The notes under the pieces are model-generated. The model was not told the origin of the DNA. It saw nothing but the letters and a program-made list of their open reading frames with translations, and did not search any database. Positions 34,632 to 42,950 of a DNA stretch of 64,000 bases are shown here, piece after piece. Positions within the stretch are counted from its first letter, which is position 1; every line of letters starts with the position of its first letter. The translations under genes were made by a program, and so were the position numbers. This stretch comes from an uncultured Parasphingopyxis sp. (lineage in GTDB: Bacteria; Pseudomonadota; Alphaproteobacteria; Sphingomonadales; Sphingomonadaceae): positions 61,428 to 125,427 of the forward strand of contig CAMYKP010000013.1 of NCBI GenBank assembly GCA_947259005.1. Direction: 5' to 3'.

Positions 34632-34716
34632 TGTGTTTGAATTCCAATACGTCTGCCCTGTCCAAGTCAAGCGAGCTTTCGACCGGCAAGCATTTAGGCA
34701 TCGTCCCGCCCATCCA

Positions 34717-35889
34717 CTATTGCCGCACCAGCAGCAGGGCTCCAGCTAGAAATCCGCCGCCCGCGCCACATGCTGCGACTTGGGCATCAGAAACCTGCCG
34801 CTCTCCACCCCGATGCCACAGCTGTTCGCAAGCTTCATGCAAATGTCCGAAACCGTGCAGCCGACCGGCTGAGAGCTGCCCACCGCCGGTGTTGACCGGA
34901 TGGCGGCCATCGAGCCTGAAAGCGCCTTCCTCGATCAGGGCTTTCGACTCGCCATGTCCGCAGACACCGAATGCTTCCATCCACAAGGGTACAAAGATGC
35001 TGAAACCGTCATACACGGCGAAGACGTCGACATCCCCGGCCTTGTAGTCGGTGCGTTGCCAGAGATCGGCGGCGGCGTCGTGCGACGCCATTGTGGTAAG
35101 GTCGGGGCGCTGATCCCATGTATCCTTGCCGGTCAGCGCCGCGCCCATGGCTTCGATCTGCAGGGGTGCGTTACGACAATCCTTTGCTGCGTCTCCAGCC
35201 GAAACAATGACGGCGCAGGCACCGTCGATCGGGATGTCGCAGTCGAAAAGGCACAGTGGCGAGCTGATCATGCGCGCCTCGCGATAGTCGTCCATACTCA
35301 GCGGTTTCTGCATCAGCGCGCGGGGGTTCTTCGTGGCGTTTTCGCGTTGGGCGGTCGCGAGCATGCCAAGATGTTCCCGTGTCATGTCGAATTCGTGGAA
35401 ATAGCGGGTCGCTATCCATCCCGCCCAGTTGGACGCCGACATTGCGCCCATTGGCAGATACCAGCTGAGCCAGCCGGAAACGCGGGCGTTCTTGCCAGTC
35501 GGCACGCTGGCGCGGCGACCGGCGCTTTGCGAGCTACTTTCGGTAAGCGCGCGAAAACACAGAACATGACGGGCCTGGCCGGTCATCACCGCCATTGCCG
35601 CCGACATCACCGGCCCGAACTGCGCGGGTCCCTCGGGGATGGCAGCATGCCAGCGCGTATTGATGCCGAGTGCGTTGCGGACCTCGCCGACACCGAGCGG
35701 GGACATGCCGGGCGCATTGTCGCTGCGGCCGGGATAGGTGCAGATGCCGTCGATATCGTCCCGGGTCAGTCCGGCATCTGCGATTGCCGCGAGCGCTGCA
35801 TCGGCAAGGTGGTCGATGGCTAGGCGCATCGTGTTGCGTCCGACCGTGCTCATGCCGGTTCCCGTGATGCAGGCCTTTTGCAGGGTCAT
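34717..35889 (-). CDS. Thiolase-like protein (SCP-x/Ltp type)
   Basis: A 390-residue thiolase-fold protein. It lacks a classical Cys nucleophile (IPEGPAQFGPVMSAAMA in its place) but keeps FAVYDGFSIF and the Gly-rich VNTGGGQLSAGRLHG with its conserved His. It is closer in these motifs to the copy at 50222 than to the one at 22077. The ATG overlaps the stop of the DUF35 gene (ATGA), a coupling expected for obligate complex partners. Retro-aldol cleavage of a beta-hydroxyacyl-CoA is inferred by analogy with Ltp2. Confidence 0.85.
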   Translation of the reverse strand: MTLQKACITGTGMSTVGRNTMRLAIDHLADAALAAIADAGLTRDDIDGICTYPGRSDNAPGMSPLGVGEVRNALGINTRWHAAIPEGPAQFGPVMSAAMAVMTGQARHVLCFRALTESSSQSAGRRASVPTGKNARVSGWLSWYLPMGAMSASNWAGWIATRYFHEFDMTREHLGMLATAQRENATKNPRALMQKPLSMDDYREARMISSPLCLFDCDIPIDGACAVIVSAGDAAKDCRNAPLQIEAMGAALTGKDTWDQRPDLTTMASHDAAADLWQRTDYKAGDVDVFAVYDGFSIFVPLWMEAFGVCGHGESKALIEEGAFRLDGRHPVNTGGGQLSAGRLHGFGHLHEACEQLWHRGGERQVSDAQVAACGAGGGFLAGALLLVRQ

Positions 35890-36293
35890 TGCGCGGCCTC
35901 CTGTGCGGACCGGAAAAAGGGCAGGCGAATATCCTCGACTTCCTCGAAATCCATTATGAGCTTCTGGCCGATTGCGATCTCCGCGATATCGTCAGTCTCA
36001 AACCTTGCTGCGATGCGTACGCCGGGCGCGGCATCTATGTCCGCAACGACGAGCGCGAAGGGCACCGCCATGTCCGGCAGCCAGGGCTGATGGTTGATCG
36101 TGAAGCTGTAGATTGTGGCGTCGCCCGATACGGCGCGCGGCGCAACGTTACGGCCCAGGCAGTTCGGACAGATACGTTCGGGAGGATGGATGAAGCGTTC
36201 GCAGTCGGGGCATTGGACGATCATGATCTTGCCGTCTCGCCCCTTTGTCCAGAAGGCTTCGTTGATCATGTCGATTTCCGGAAGAACAGCCAT
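35886..36293 (-). CDS. DUF35 zinc-ribbon/OB-fold protein (thiolase partner)
   Basis: A 135-residue protein with zinc-ribbon cysteines CPDC and CPNC (CxxC-x11-CxxC) followed by an OB-fold (GDATIYSFTINHQPW). The frame stays open to 36863, but the ATG at 36293 gives the family length and is preceded by a GAGGGTGAGG purine run. It overlaps the thiolase-like gene and is divergent from the ALDH operon; motif B copy 1 (36362-36378) lies between them. Confidence 0.85.
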   Translation of the reverse strand: MAVLPEIDMINEAFWTKGRDGKIMIVQCPDCERFIHPPERICPNCLGRNVAPRAVSGDATIYSFTINHQPWLPDMAVPFALVVADIDAAPGVRIAARFETDDIAEIAIGQKLIMDFEEVEDIRLPFFRSAQEAAQ

Positions 36294-36361
36294 CCTCACC
36301 CTCTCTGACGCAGCCTCACCAAGCGAATCCAATTGACGCACAGACCATGCGAACATATAAA

Positions 36362-36378
36362 ATTGACATAGCGTCAGT
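36362..36378. promoter_or_regulatory. Motif B copy 1 (putative operator)
   Basis: ATTGACATAGCGTCAGT is a TTGAC-N6-GTCAG dyad in the divergent promoter of the DUF35/thiolase-like pair (start 36293) and the ALDH operon (start 36430). TTGACA could also serve as a -35 element for the plus-strand operon. Confidence 0.65.
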
Positions 36379-36429
36379 TTTACCACCGGTCGAGTCTGGC
36401 GAAAACGATAATAAGAAAGAGGATGTTCG

Positions 36430-37905
36430 ATGGCGTTTTTACGGCACCCTGACAGTATTTTCGTTGGCGGCGAATGGCAGGCTACGGAGTCGCGCGAAGC
36501 CGTGATCAATCCTGCGGATGAAAGCCTGCTCATTGAAGCGCCTGTCGGCAGTGCGGAGCAAATTGCGGCAGCGATCGGGGCAGCGCGAACGGCGTTCGAC
36601 AGCGGTGACTGGCCGCGACTGAGCCCGCGAGAGCGCCAGCAGAAAATGACGCAGTTCCTTGATGCGATCGACGCGCGCAAGGACGAAATCGTCGATCTGA
36701 TCGTAGCTGAAGCCGGGGCTACACGGATGCTCGCCGATTTCCTGCAATATGGCATCCCGATGAAACATGCCCGCCGTACCGTCGAAATCGCGACCCGGCC
36801 CGCGGTGACGTCGCTTCCGGTCGAGCTGACGCCCAATATGCAGGGGACAACGACGCTGGGCACGGGTGTTGTCAGCCGGGAACCCGTTGGCGTGGTCGCT
36901 GCGATTTCCCCTTATAATTTCCCGTTTTTCCTCAATATCGGCAAGGTCGTTACGGCGCTTGTTACCGGATGCACTGTTGTCCTCAAGCCATCGCCCTATA
37001 CGCCGATGGAAGCCTTGATTCTCGGAGAAATCGCCGAGGATGTCGGGTTGCCCAAGGGTATCTTCAGTATCGTCACCGGCGATGTCGAAGCCGGCAAGCT
37101 TTTGACCACCGACCCGCGCGTCGACCTCGTCCATTTCACCGGATCGGATAAAGTCGGATCCATGATCCAGGCGCAGGCTGCGCCGACGCTCAAGCGGATC
37201 ATAATGGAGCTGGGCGGCAAGTCCGCTTTGATCGTGCGGCCCGACGCCGATATCCAGCAGGCCGCTCAGGCCGGGCTGATGGGTTTTACGACGCATTGCG
37301 GCCAGGGCTGTGCGCTCACCACACGGCACATTGTTCACAACAGCGTTCGCGCACAATTCGTCGAGACAATGAAGTCGATGCTCGGCCACATCAAGATTGG
37401 CAATCCCGCCGATCCCAGCGTTACCTATGGCCCGCTGATCCGGGACGTCGCGCGGCAGCGTACTGCGGAATATGTCGCGATTGCCCAGGACGAAGGCGCA
37501 ACGCTGGTCTCGGGTGGCAAGCGGCCCGATGGCCTCGACAAAGGCTTCTATTTCGAACCGACGTTGTTCGACGATGTCCGCAACGACAGTCGTCTCGCGC
37601 AGGAGGAAGTGTTCGGCCCGATCGGTGCAGTCATCGGCTATGATGACGACGAGGAAGCGATCGCAATGGCGAACGACAGCGAGTTCGGCCTTTCGGGGGC
37701 GATCTATTCGGCGGATGCCGGCAAAGCCTTCGAGATGGCGCTTCAGGTCCGCACCGGCGGTGTCTCGATCAACGGAGGCGCCGGCACGATGCAATCCGAC
37801 GCACCTTTCGGGGGCATAAAGCGCTCGGGCTATGGCCGTGAATATGGCGAAGAAGGCCTCAACGAATTCACCTATCAAAAGGTGATCAGTTTCCACGCAG
37901 CATGA
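36430..37905 (+). CDS. NAD(P)-dependent aldehyde dehydrogenase
   Basis: A 491-residue ALDH. It has ISPYNFPFFLNIGKV with oxyanion Asn, KPSPYTP, FTGSDKVG, MELGGKS with catalytic Glu near 260, and HCGQGCALTTR with the Cys near 295. It oxidises an aldehyde to an acid. It heads the seven-gene plus-strand operon that runs to 44341 (ALDH, CoA-transferase, small protein, acyl-CoA synthetase, enoyl-CoA hydratase, CoA-transferase-like, amidohydrolase). Motif B copy 1 lies about 50 bp upstream. Confidence 0.93.
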   Translation: MAFLRHPDSIFVGGEWQATESREAVINPADESLLIEAPVGSAEQIAAAIGAARTAFDSGDWPRLSPRERQQKMTQFLDAIDARKDEIVDLIVAEAGATRMLADFLQYGIPMKHARRTVEIATRPAVTSLPVELTPNMQGTTTLGTGVVSREPVGVVAAISPYNFPFFLNIGKVVTALVTGCTVVLKPSPYTPMEALILGEIAEDVGLPKGIFSIVTGDVEAGKLLTTDPRVDLVHFTGSDKVGSMIQAQAAPTLKRIIMELGGKSALIVRPDADIQQAAQAGLMGFTTHCGQGCALTTRHIVHNSVRAQFVETMKSMLGHIKIGNPADPSVTYGPLIRDVARQRTAEYVAIAQDEGATLVSGGKRPDGLDKGFYFEPTLFDDVRNDSRLAQEEVFGPIGAVIGYDDDEEAIAMANDSEFGLSGAIYSADAGKAFEMALQVRTGGVSINGGAGTMQSDAPFGGIKRSGYGREYGEEGLNEFTYQKVISFHAA

Positions 37906-37918
37906 TCGGGAGAAACAC

Positions 37919-39148
37919 ATGACCAAGGTAATGGAGGGAATTCGTGTCCTCGAGATCGCGCAGTTTACCTATGTCCCCGTCGCCGGCGCAGTGTTGGCAG
38001 ACTGGGGCGCGGACGTCATCAAGATTGAGCATCCCGTACGCGGCGACGCCCAGCGCGGGATCAAGGAACTGCAGCGGCTCGCAGTAAATCCGCAGCGTTC
38101 GTCGCTGATGCAGCATCCCAATCGCGGCAAGCGCAGCGTGGGCGTCGACATTTCAACGCCCGAAGGCCAGGAGCTGGTTTACGAAATCGCCAAAACGGCG
38201 GACGTCTTCCTGACCAATTATCTTCCGCAACAGCGCGAGAAGCTGAAGATCGACCTCGAACATATCCGCGCGGCCAATCCAGACATAATCTATGTTCGCG
38301 GCAGCGCTTTCGGCGAAAAAGGGCCGGAGAGGGAGAAGGGCGGCTTCGACTCAACGGCTTTCTGGGCGCGCGGCGGTTCGGCGATGCTGGTGACGCCGAA
38401 GGCGCTGGAAGGGCCGTTGACCCAACCCGGTCCCGCCTATGGCGACACGATCGGCGGGATGAACATCGCGGGCGGCATCGCTGCGGCGCTCTTCCACCGC
38501 CTGCGCACAGGCCATGCCACCGAAGTCGACGTGTCGCTGCTTTCGTCGGGCATCTGGGCGACCGCCTGCAGCGTCGACGTTTGTATGGACCTCGGCCAGA
38601 ATCCCTTTGAAAACCCGCTGCCGGGCGAGGATGCAGTTGCAACCAATCCCTTTATGGGCGTCTTCAAGACCTCCGATGGCGGCTATATCAACCTGACCGT
38701 TCTCTCGCCGGCGTTGCTGATCGACGACACGTTCGCGCATCTGGGCATTCCCGAAGCCGCCAAGGACGAGCGCTTTTCGACGATTGAGGCACTGCGCGAA
38801 AATGCTGCAGAGGGCCATCAGCTCGTCAAGCAGGCCATGGCCGGTCAGACATTTGCCTACTGGACCAAACGACTCAAGACGATGAAGGGGCAATGGGCGG
38901 CCTATCAGACACCCCAGGATGTCGGCAGCGACGAGCAGGTCCTGGCCAACGACCTGATTTTCGAGGTCGAGAGCGCCGATGGCGGCCCGCCGATCAGGCT
39001 CGTCGCCAATCCGGTCCAGTTCGACAAGGAGGGCGTGCAGAACAGCCGTGCGCCGGAAGCTTCGGAACATACCGAATTGTTCTTGATGGAACTTGGGCTA
39101 GAATGGGACAGGATAGAGGATCTCAAGAACAAGAAGGCGATTGCGTAA
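37919..39148 (+). CDS. Family III (CaiB/BaiF) CoA-transferase
   Basis: A 409-residue single CaiB-type CoA-transferase of normal length. The first strand is IRVLEIAQFTYVPVAGAVL. A DVIKIEHPVRGDAQR segment binds the CoA phosphate, and the catalytic Asp lies in PAYGDTIGGMN near residue 178. It moves CoA from a donor thioester to the carboxylate produced by the upstream aldehyde dehydrogenase, from which it is separated by 13 bp. Its stop TAA overlaps the ATG of the small gene that follows (TAATG). Confidence 0.92.
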   Translation: MTKVMEGIRVLEIAQFTYVPVAGAVLADWGADVIKIEHPVRGDAQRGIKELQRLAVNPQRSSLMQHPNRGKRSVGVDISTPEGQELVYEIAKTADVFLTNYLPQQREKLKIDLEHIRAANPDIIYVRGSAFGEKGPEREKGGFDSTAFWARGGSAMLVTPKALEGPLTQPGPAYGDTIGGMNIAGGIAAALFHRLRTGHATEVDVSLLSSGIWATACSVDVCMDLGQNPFENPLPGEDAVATNPFMGVFKTSDGGYINLTVLSPALLIDDTFAHLGIPEAAKDERFSTIEALRENAAEGHQLVKQAMAGQTFAYWTKRLKTMKGQWAAYQTPQDVGSDEQVLANDLIFEVESADGGPPIRLVANPVQFDKEGVQNSRAPEASEHTELFLMELGLEWDRIEDLKNKKAIA

Positions 39149-39456
39149 TGAAGTACAAACCCGGTTCACGATGGAAAAGTGCGGTCTGCTCTGCCGAGAT
39201 GGTTGTAGTACGTCCGCCCAAGGGCGACGGCGATCTGGCTTGCGGCGGCAGCAATGTTCTCGAGCATGACAGCGCTGAGGGCGGTTCGGGCGATGTCGAT
39301 TCCGCCTTCAGCGAAGGCGTGCTGATCGGCAAACGCTATGTCGATGAGAAGAGCGGCATCGAGGTGCTTGGCGCGAAGCCGGGCCAGGGCTCGCTGAGCT
39401 TTAACGGGCGCGCGATGCATCTCAAGGATGCCAAGCCGCTACCGGCTTCGGACTGA
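39148..39456 (+). CDS. Small conserved-looking protein of unknown function
   Basis: A 102-residue protein starting MKYKPGSRWKSAVCSAEMVV, overlapping the CoA-transferase stop as TAATG. It contains RPPKGDGDLACGGSNV, in which the C and GG look like a conserved binding or metal site, and a C-terminal GSLSFNGRAMHLKDAKPL. It has no signal peptide or membrane segment. Its position between a CoA-transferase and an acyl-CoA synthetase, with 6 bp to the next gene, argues for a real function in the same pathway, perhaps as an accessory subunit. No family is recognised with certainty. Confidence 0.7.
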   Translation: MKYKPGSRWKSAVCSAEMVVVRPPKGDGDLACGGSNVLEHDSAEGGSGDVDSAFSEGVLIGKRYVDEKSGIEVLGAKPGQGSLSFNGRAMHLKDAKPLPASD

Positions 39457-39462
39457 CGCTTC

Positions 39463-40950
39463 ATGAAAACGACGCTGCTTCTCGATATCGCGGCTGACGC
39501 TGCCGGCGATCGCCGTGCATTCGGCGACCTGACTTTTGCGGAGTTGCGCCATCATGCGCAGCTGGCGGCATCATGGATCATGGAGCAGGCCGCCGGGCAG
39601 GTTGCGTTTCTGGGCCTTAACGGGTCCGTCGTACCAACCCTGCTCTTCGCCAGCGGCTATGCAGGGCTTCCCTTCTGCCCGCTGAACTATCGTCTGCCCG
39701 ACGACAAGCTCAATCAGCTCGTTGCTCGGACCGCGCCCTCTGTGCTGGTCGCGGACGATGATATGGTGGAGCGGATCGGAGATCATGACGGCGTTACGGT
39801 GGTCAGCCGCAGCGCGTTCGAAGCCGAGATCGGGTCGCGAATCCTTCCCGAAGGCTGGGCCGAGGGAGATGGCGAGATTGCGGTTCTGCTGTTCACCAGC
39901 GGGACGACGGGCGAGCCCAAGGCTGCCGTGCTGCGCCATGAAAATCTGACAAGCTATGTCATGGAGACCGTCGAATTCCTCGGATCGGACGAGGGCGAGG
40001 CGGCACTGGTGAGCGTACCAGCCTATCATATTGCCGGCATCAGCGCGATCCTGACGGGTGCCTATGGCGGACGGCGGATCGTCTATATTCCCGCGTTCAA
40101 GCCGGAGGAATGGGCCGAAACGGCCGCCCGGGAAAAGGTGACCCATGCAATGGTCGTGCCGACGATGCTCGATCGCATCCTAGACAGTGTCGAGCATGAG
40201 CACGAGCCGCTGTCTTCGCTGCGTGCGCTGAGCTATGGCGGCGGGCGGATGCCCGAGCCTGTCATTGCGCGGGCAATGAAGCTCCTGCCGCATGTCGATT
40301 TCGTCAACGCCTATGGATTGACCGAGACCAGCTCGACGATAGCATTGCTGTCAGCCGACGATCATCGGGCGGCCTTTACATCCGAAGACCATGCTGTCCG
40401 TCGCCGGCTTGGATCGGTTGGCAAGCCGCTGCCCAGTCTTGAAATCCAGATTCGCGGCGAGGATGGCAGGACCGTATTGCCGACCGGCCAGTCGGGTGAA
40501 ATTTATGTCCGGGGCCCTCAGGTTTCGGGCGAATATCTCGGCAAGAAAATCACCGATGAAGAGGGCTGGTTCGCGACCAACGACGGAGGCTGGCTGGATG
40601 AGGATGGTTATCTGTTCGTGGAGGGCCGGCTCGACGACGTGATCGTGCGCGGCGGCGAGAATATATCGCCCGGCGAGATCGAGGATTGCCTGCGCGGTCA
40701 TGCCGCAATTGCCGATGTGGCCGTGCTCGGCATGCCCTGTACCCAATGGGGTGAGAAGGTTGCTGCCGTGGTTGTATCCAAGCTGGAAGTAGACTGCGAG
40801 GAGCTTGCCGACCATGTCCGCTCTTCCCTGCGTTCGACGAAGACGCCGGAGGTCTGGTTCTTCGAGGATGAGCTTCCCTATAACGAAACCGGGAAATTGC
40901 TGAGGCGCCTGATCAAGGAACGGCTTTCAGATGACGAGGCTGCCGCCTAG
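39463..40950 (+). CDS. AMP-dependent acyl-CoA synthetase
   Basis: A 495-residue ANL ligase with LFTSGTTGEPKAAVLRHEN, the adenine motif YGLTETSST, the hinge GYLFVEGRLDDVIVRGGENI and the C-terminal Lys in YNETGKLLRR. It forms an acyl-CoA from a free acid. It lies 6 bp after the small unknown gene and 9 bp before the enoyl-CoA hydratase gene. With the CoA-transferase upstream, the operon has two ways to load CoA. Confidence 0.92.
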   Translation: MKTTLLLDIAADAAGDRRAFGDLTFAELRHHAQLAASWIMEQAAGQVAFLGLNGSVVPTLLFASGYAGLPFCPLNYRLPDDKLNQLVARTAPSVLVADDDMVERIGDHDGVTVVSRSAFEAEIGSRILPEGWAEGDGEIAVLLFTSGTTGEPKAAVLRHENLTSYVMETVEFLGSDEGEAALVSVPAYHIAGISAILTGAYGGRRIVYIPAFKPEEWAETAAREKVTHAMVVPTMLDRILDSVEHEHEPLSSLRALSYGGGRMPEPVIARAMKLLPHVDFVNAYGLTETSSTIALLSADDHRAAFTSEDHAVRRRLGSVGKPLPSLEIQIRGEDGRTVLPTGQSGEIYVRGPQVSGEYLGKKITDEEGWFATNDGGWLDEDGYLFVEGRLDDVIVRGGENISPGEIEDCLRGHAAIADVAVLGMPCTQWGEKVAAVVVSKLEVDCEELADHVRSSLRSTKTPEVWFFEDELPYNETGKLLRRLIKERLSDDEAAA

Positions 40951-40959
40951 TAACGGGCG

Positions 40960-41949
40960 ATGGCAACCCCGGACCTCATGACGGGTTTCTTCGACCTTGA
41001 GAGATACTCGCCGCTGACGGGCGACGCTTGGGTCGTGCTCGACTGTTCCGATGACACGGCTCTCGGGGCGATGCCTGACGGAGTCGTGATCGGGGTCGAC
41101 CGTATGGGGGCGATGCCGAAGGTCGAGGCGGACCGTTTCGACATTCTTCTCACTGCCGCCGACAATGCGCCGGCGCCCTGGGTGAGTTGCGGCGATCCCG
41201 ACAAGGCGGTCCGGTCGCTGTCCCTTGCGATTGCTGCAAACCCCATAGCCGCCACGGTTCTTGTCGAGGTCCTTCGCCTGCAGGAGGGCTTGCCATTTCG
41301 CGCAGGGCTGACCCTCGAATCCCTAGCCTATTCGACTTTGCTGCGCAGCGGTGAGTTCGAGCAATGGCTCAAATCGACTGACAGGGAGCAGGCCGATCCC
41401 GCCAGAAACCCGGTATCGGCCGAGCGGGATGGATCGCTGGTTTCCCTGCGTCTTGACGATAGCGCCAACCGCAATGCGATCAGCGCGCCAATGCGCGATG
41501 CGCTGTATGAGGCGCTCGTAAACGTCCTTGAGGATCCGTCCCGGCCAGATGTGGAGATCACGGGTGCGGGCAAGTGTTTTTCGGTCGGTGGTCTTCTCCC
41601 GGAATTCGGTACGGCGCAAGATGCGGCAAAGGCGCATCGCATAAGGTGTCAGCGCTCGCCCTCCCGGTTGCTCCACCTGCTCGGACATCGCGCAGACGTG
41701 GTTTTCCACGGCGCATGCATTGGCTCGGGGGTCGAGATTTTCGCGGCGGCCGGGCGGTGCAGGGCGCGCAGAGACGCCTGGTTCCAGCTTCCCGAGCTGT
41801 CGATGGGGCTCATCCCCGGGGCAGGCGGCACCGTAACGGTATCGCGCGCCATCGGGCGGCACCGCGCAGCATGGTTCATGCTGTCGGGCAAGCGGATCGA
41901 CGCCGGGCTGGCGAAAGACTGGGGCCTGATTGAAGACATTGTTGAATGA
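40960..41949 (+). CDS. Enoyl-CoA hydratase/isomerase family protein with N-terminal extension
   Basis: A 329-residue crotonase-fold protein. The fold begins only near residue 150 (DGSLVSLRLDDSANRNAIS). The oxyanion segment GACIGSGVEIFAAA and LPELSMGLIPGAGGT, with a Glu at the usual catalytic place, follow. The first 150 residues have no familiar motif and may be a decayed crotonase repeat or a partner-binding domain. Normal members have about 260 residues. The stop overlaps the ATG of the CoA-transferase-like gene. Hydration or isomerisation of an enoyl-CoA is likely. Confidence 0.83.
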   Translation: MATPDLMTGFFDLERYSPLTGDAWVVLDCSDDTALGAMPDGVVIGVDRMGAMPKVEADRFDILLTAADNAPAPWVSCGDPDKAVRSLSLAIAANPIAATVLVEVLRLQEGLPFRAGLTLESLAYSTLLRSGEFEQWLKSTDREQADPARNPVSAERDGSLVSLRLDDSANRNAISAPMRDALYEALVNVLEDPSRPDVEITGAGKCFSVGGLLPEFGTAQDAAKAHRIRCQRSPSRLLHLLGHRADVVFHGACIGSGVEIFAAAGRCRARRDAWFQLPELSMGLIPGAGGTVTVSRAIGRHRAAWFMLSGKRIDAGLAKDWGLIEDIVE

Positions 41950-42950
41950 CCCGGCTCCAAACTCTGTTCGATGAGCGATGCCGTGGGGCAGCGGCAGCAG
42001 CGGGCCGGCTCGGCGGGCGGCTTTCGCTTGATTCGCAGACGTTGCTGGAGCGGGACCGGCCACTCGGTCCCGCGGGACAGTCGGTGTCGCCCAATGGCAG
42101 CTGTTACCTGTGGGGCGCGGCAGACGGTCATGTCGCGATCAGCCTGGCCCGCGAGGATGATCGCGCTGCGATCCCGGCCTGGCTTGATGATGGCATCGGC
42201 GGGGATGAAATCGGCGCAATTGCCGTGCGGGTTGCCGACATGCCCGTCGCCTTGCTCCGTGAGAGGGCGCTGATGCTGCATCTTCCCTTTGCCGTTCTTG
42301 CCGAGGCGAGCCCTGCCTTGCCGTGCCTCCTCTACGCTGGTGAACGCGAACCGGTGACATCGCCAGCCAATCTCAAGGTTCTCGATCTTTCCTCGCTCTG
42401 GGCGGGGCCGCTCTGCGGTGCGCTTTTCGCTGAAGCGGGTGCGCAGGTCCTTCGCTGGGAAAGTCCCGCGCGGCGCGATCCGGGAGTGAATAAGACACCG
42501 CGCCACTATCATTATCTCAACGACCGTAAGGAAATGATCGTTGCACCGCTCGGCCGCGACGAGCTCGGTGCGGCATTGGCCGAATGCGATGTTCTTATCA
42601 CGAGCGCGCGTCCCCATGCGCTCGAACGTCTCGGATTGGTGCCGGAAACAATATTTGCCCGCGAGCGGCCGTTGCTCTGGGCTGCGGTTACCGCCCATGG
42701 CTGGCAGGGTGAGGCGGCGATGCGGGTCGGCTTCGGGGACGATTGCGCCGTCGCAGGCGGGCTCGTCGATTGGCGCGACGGAAACCCCGTATTTGCGGGC
42801 GACGCACTCGCCGATCCCCTGACCGGTATTGAAGCTGCGCGAGCGGCATTTGAGGTGCTGGCGGCGGGACGAAGCGGCCTTCTCGACTGTGCGCTCGCGA
42901 CAACGGCGGCCTGGATCGCCGCCCGACCGACTGCTGGACCCGATCTGTGA
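41946..42950 (+). CDS. Compact CoA-transferase family III-like protein
   Basis: A 334-residue protein. Residues 1-140 are divergent. From about 143 a CaiB-type domain begins (LKVLDLSSLWAGPLCGALF, then VLRWESPARRD) and keeps a GDALADPLTG segment where the catalytic Asp is expected, but it stops about 40 residues later. The large C-terminal part of a normal 400-residue enzyme is missing. It may be a degenerate or specialised transferase that works with a partner. It overlaps its neighbours at both ends (ATGA and GTGA-type junctions), so it is translated within the operon. Confidence 0.7.
   Translation: MTRLQTLFDERCRGAAAAAGRLGGRLSLDSQTLLERDRPLGPAGQSVSPNGSCYLWGAADGHVAISLAREDDRAAIPAWLDDGIGGDEIGAIAVRVADMPVALLRERALMLHLPFAVLAEASPALPCLLYAGEREPVTSPANLKVLDLSSLWAGPLCGALFAEAGAQVLRWESPARRDPGVNKTPRHYHYLNDRKEMIVAPLGRDELGAALAECDVLITSARPHALERLGLVPETIFARERPLLWAAVTAHGWQGEAAMRVGFGDDCAVAGGLVDWRDGNPVFAGDALADPLTGIEAARAAFEVLAAGRSGLLDCALATTAAWIAARPTAGPDL

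Noticed and set aside
36333..36349. Possible fifth motif B copy (TTGACGCACAGACC)
   Set aside because: Only the left half matches. The right half lacks GTCAA, so it was not counted, although it lies near copy 1.
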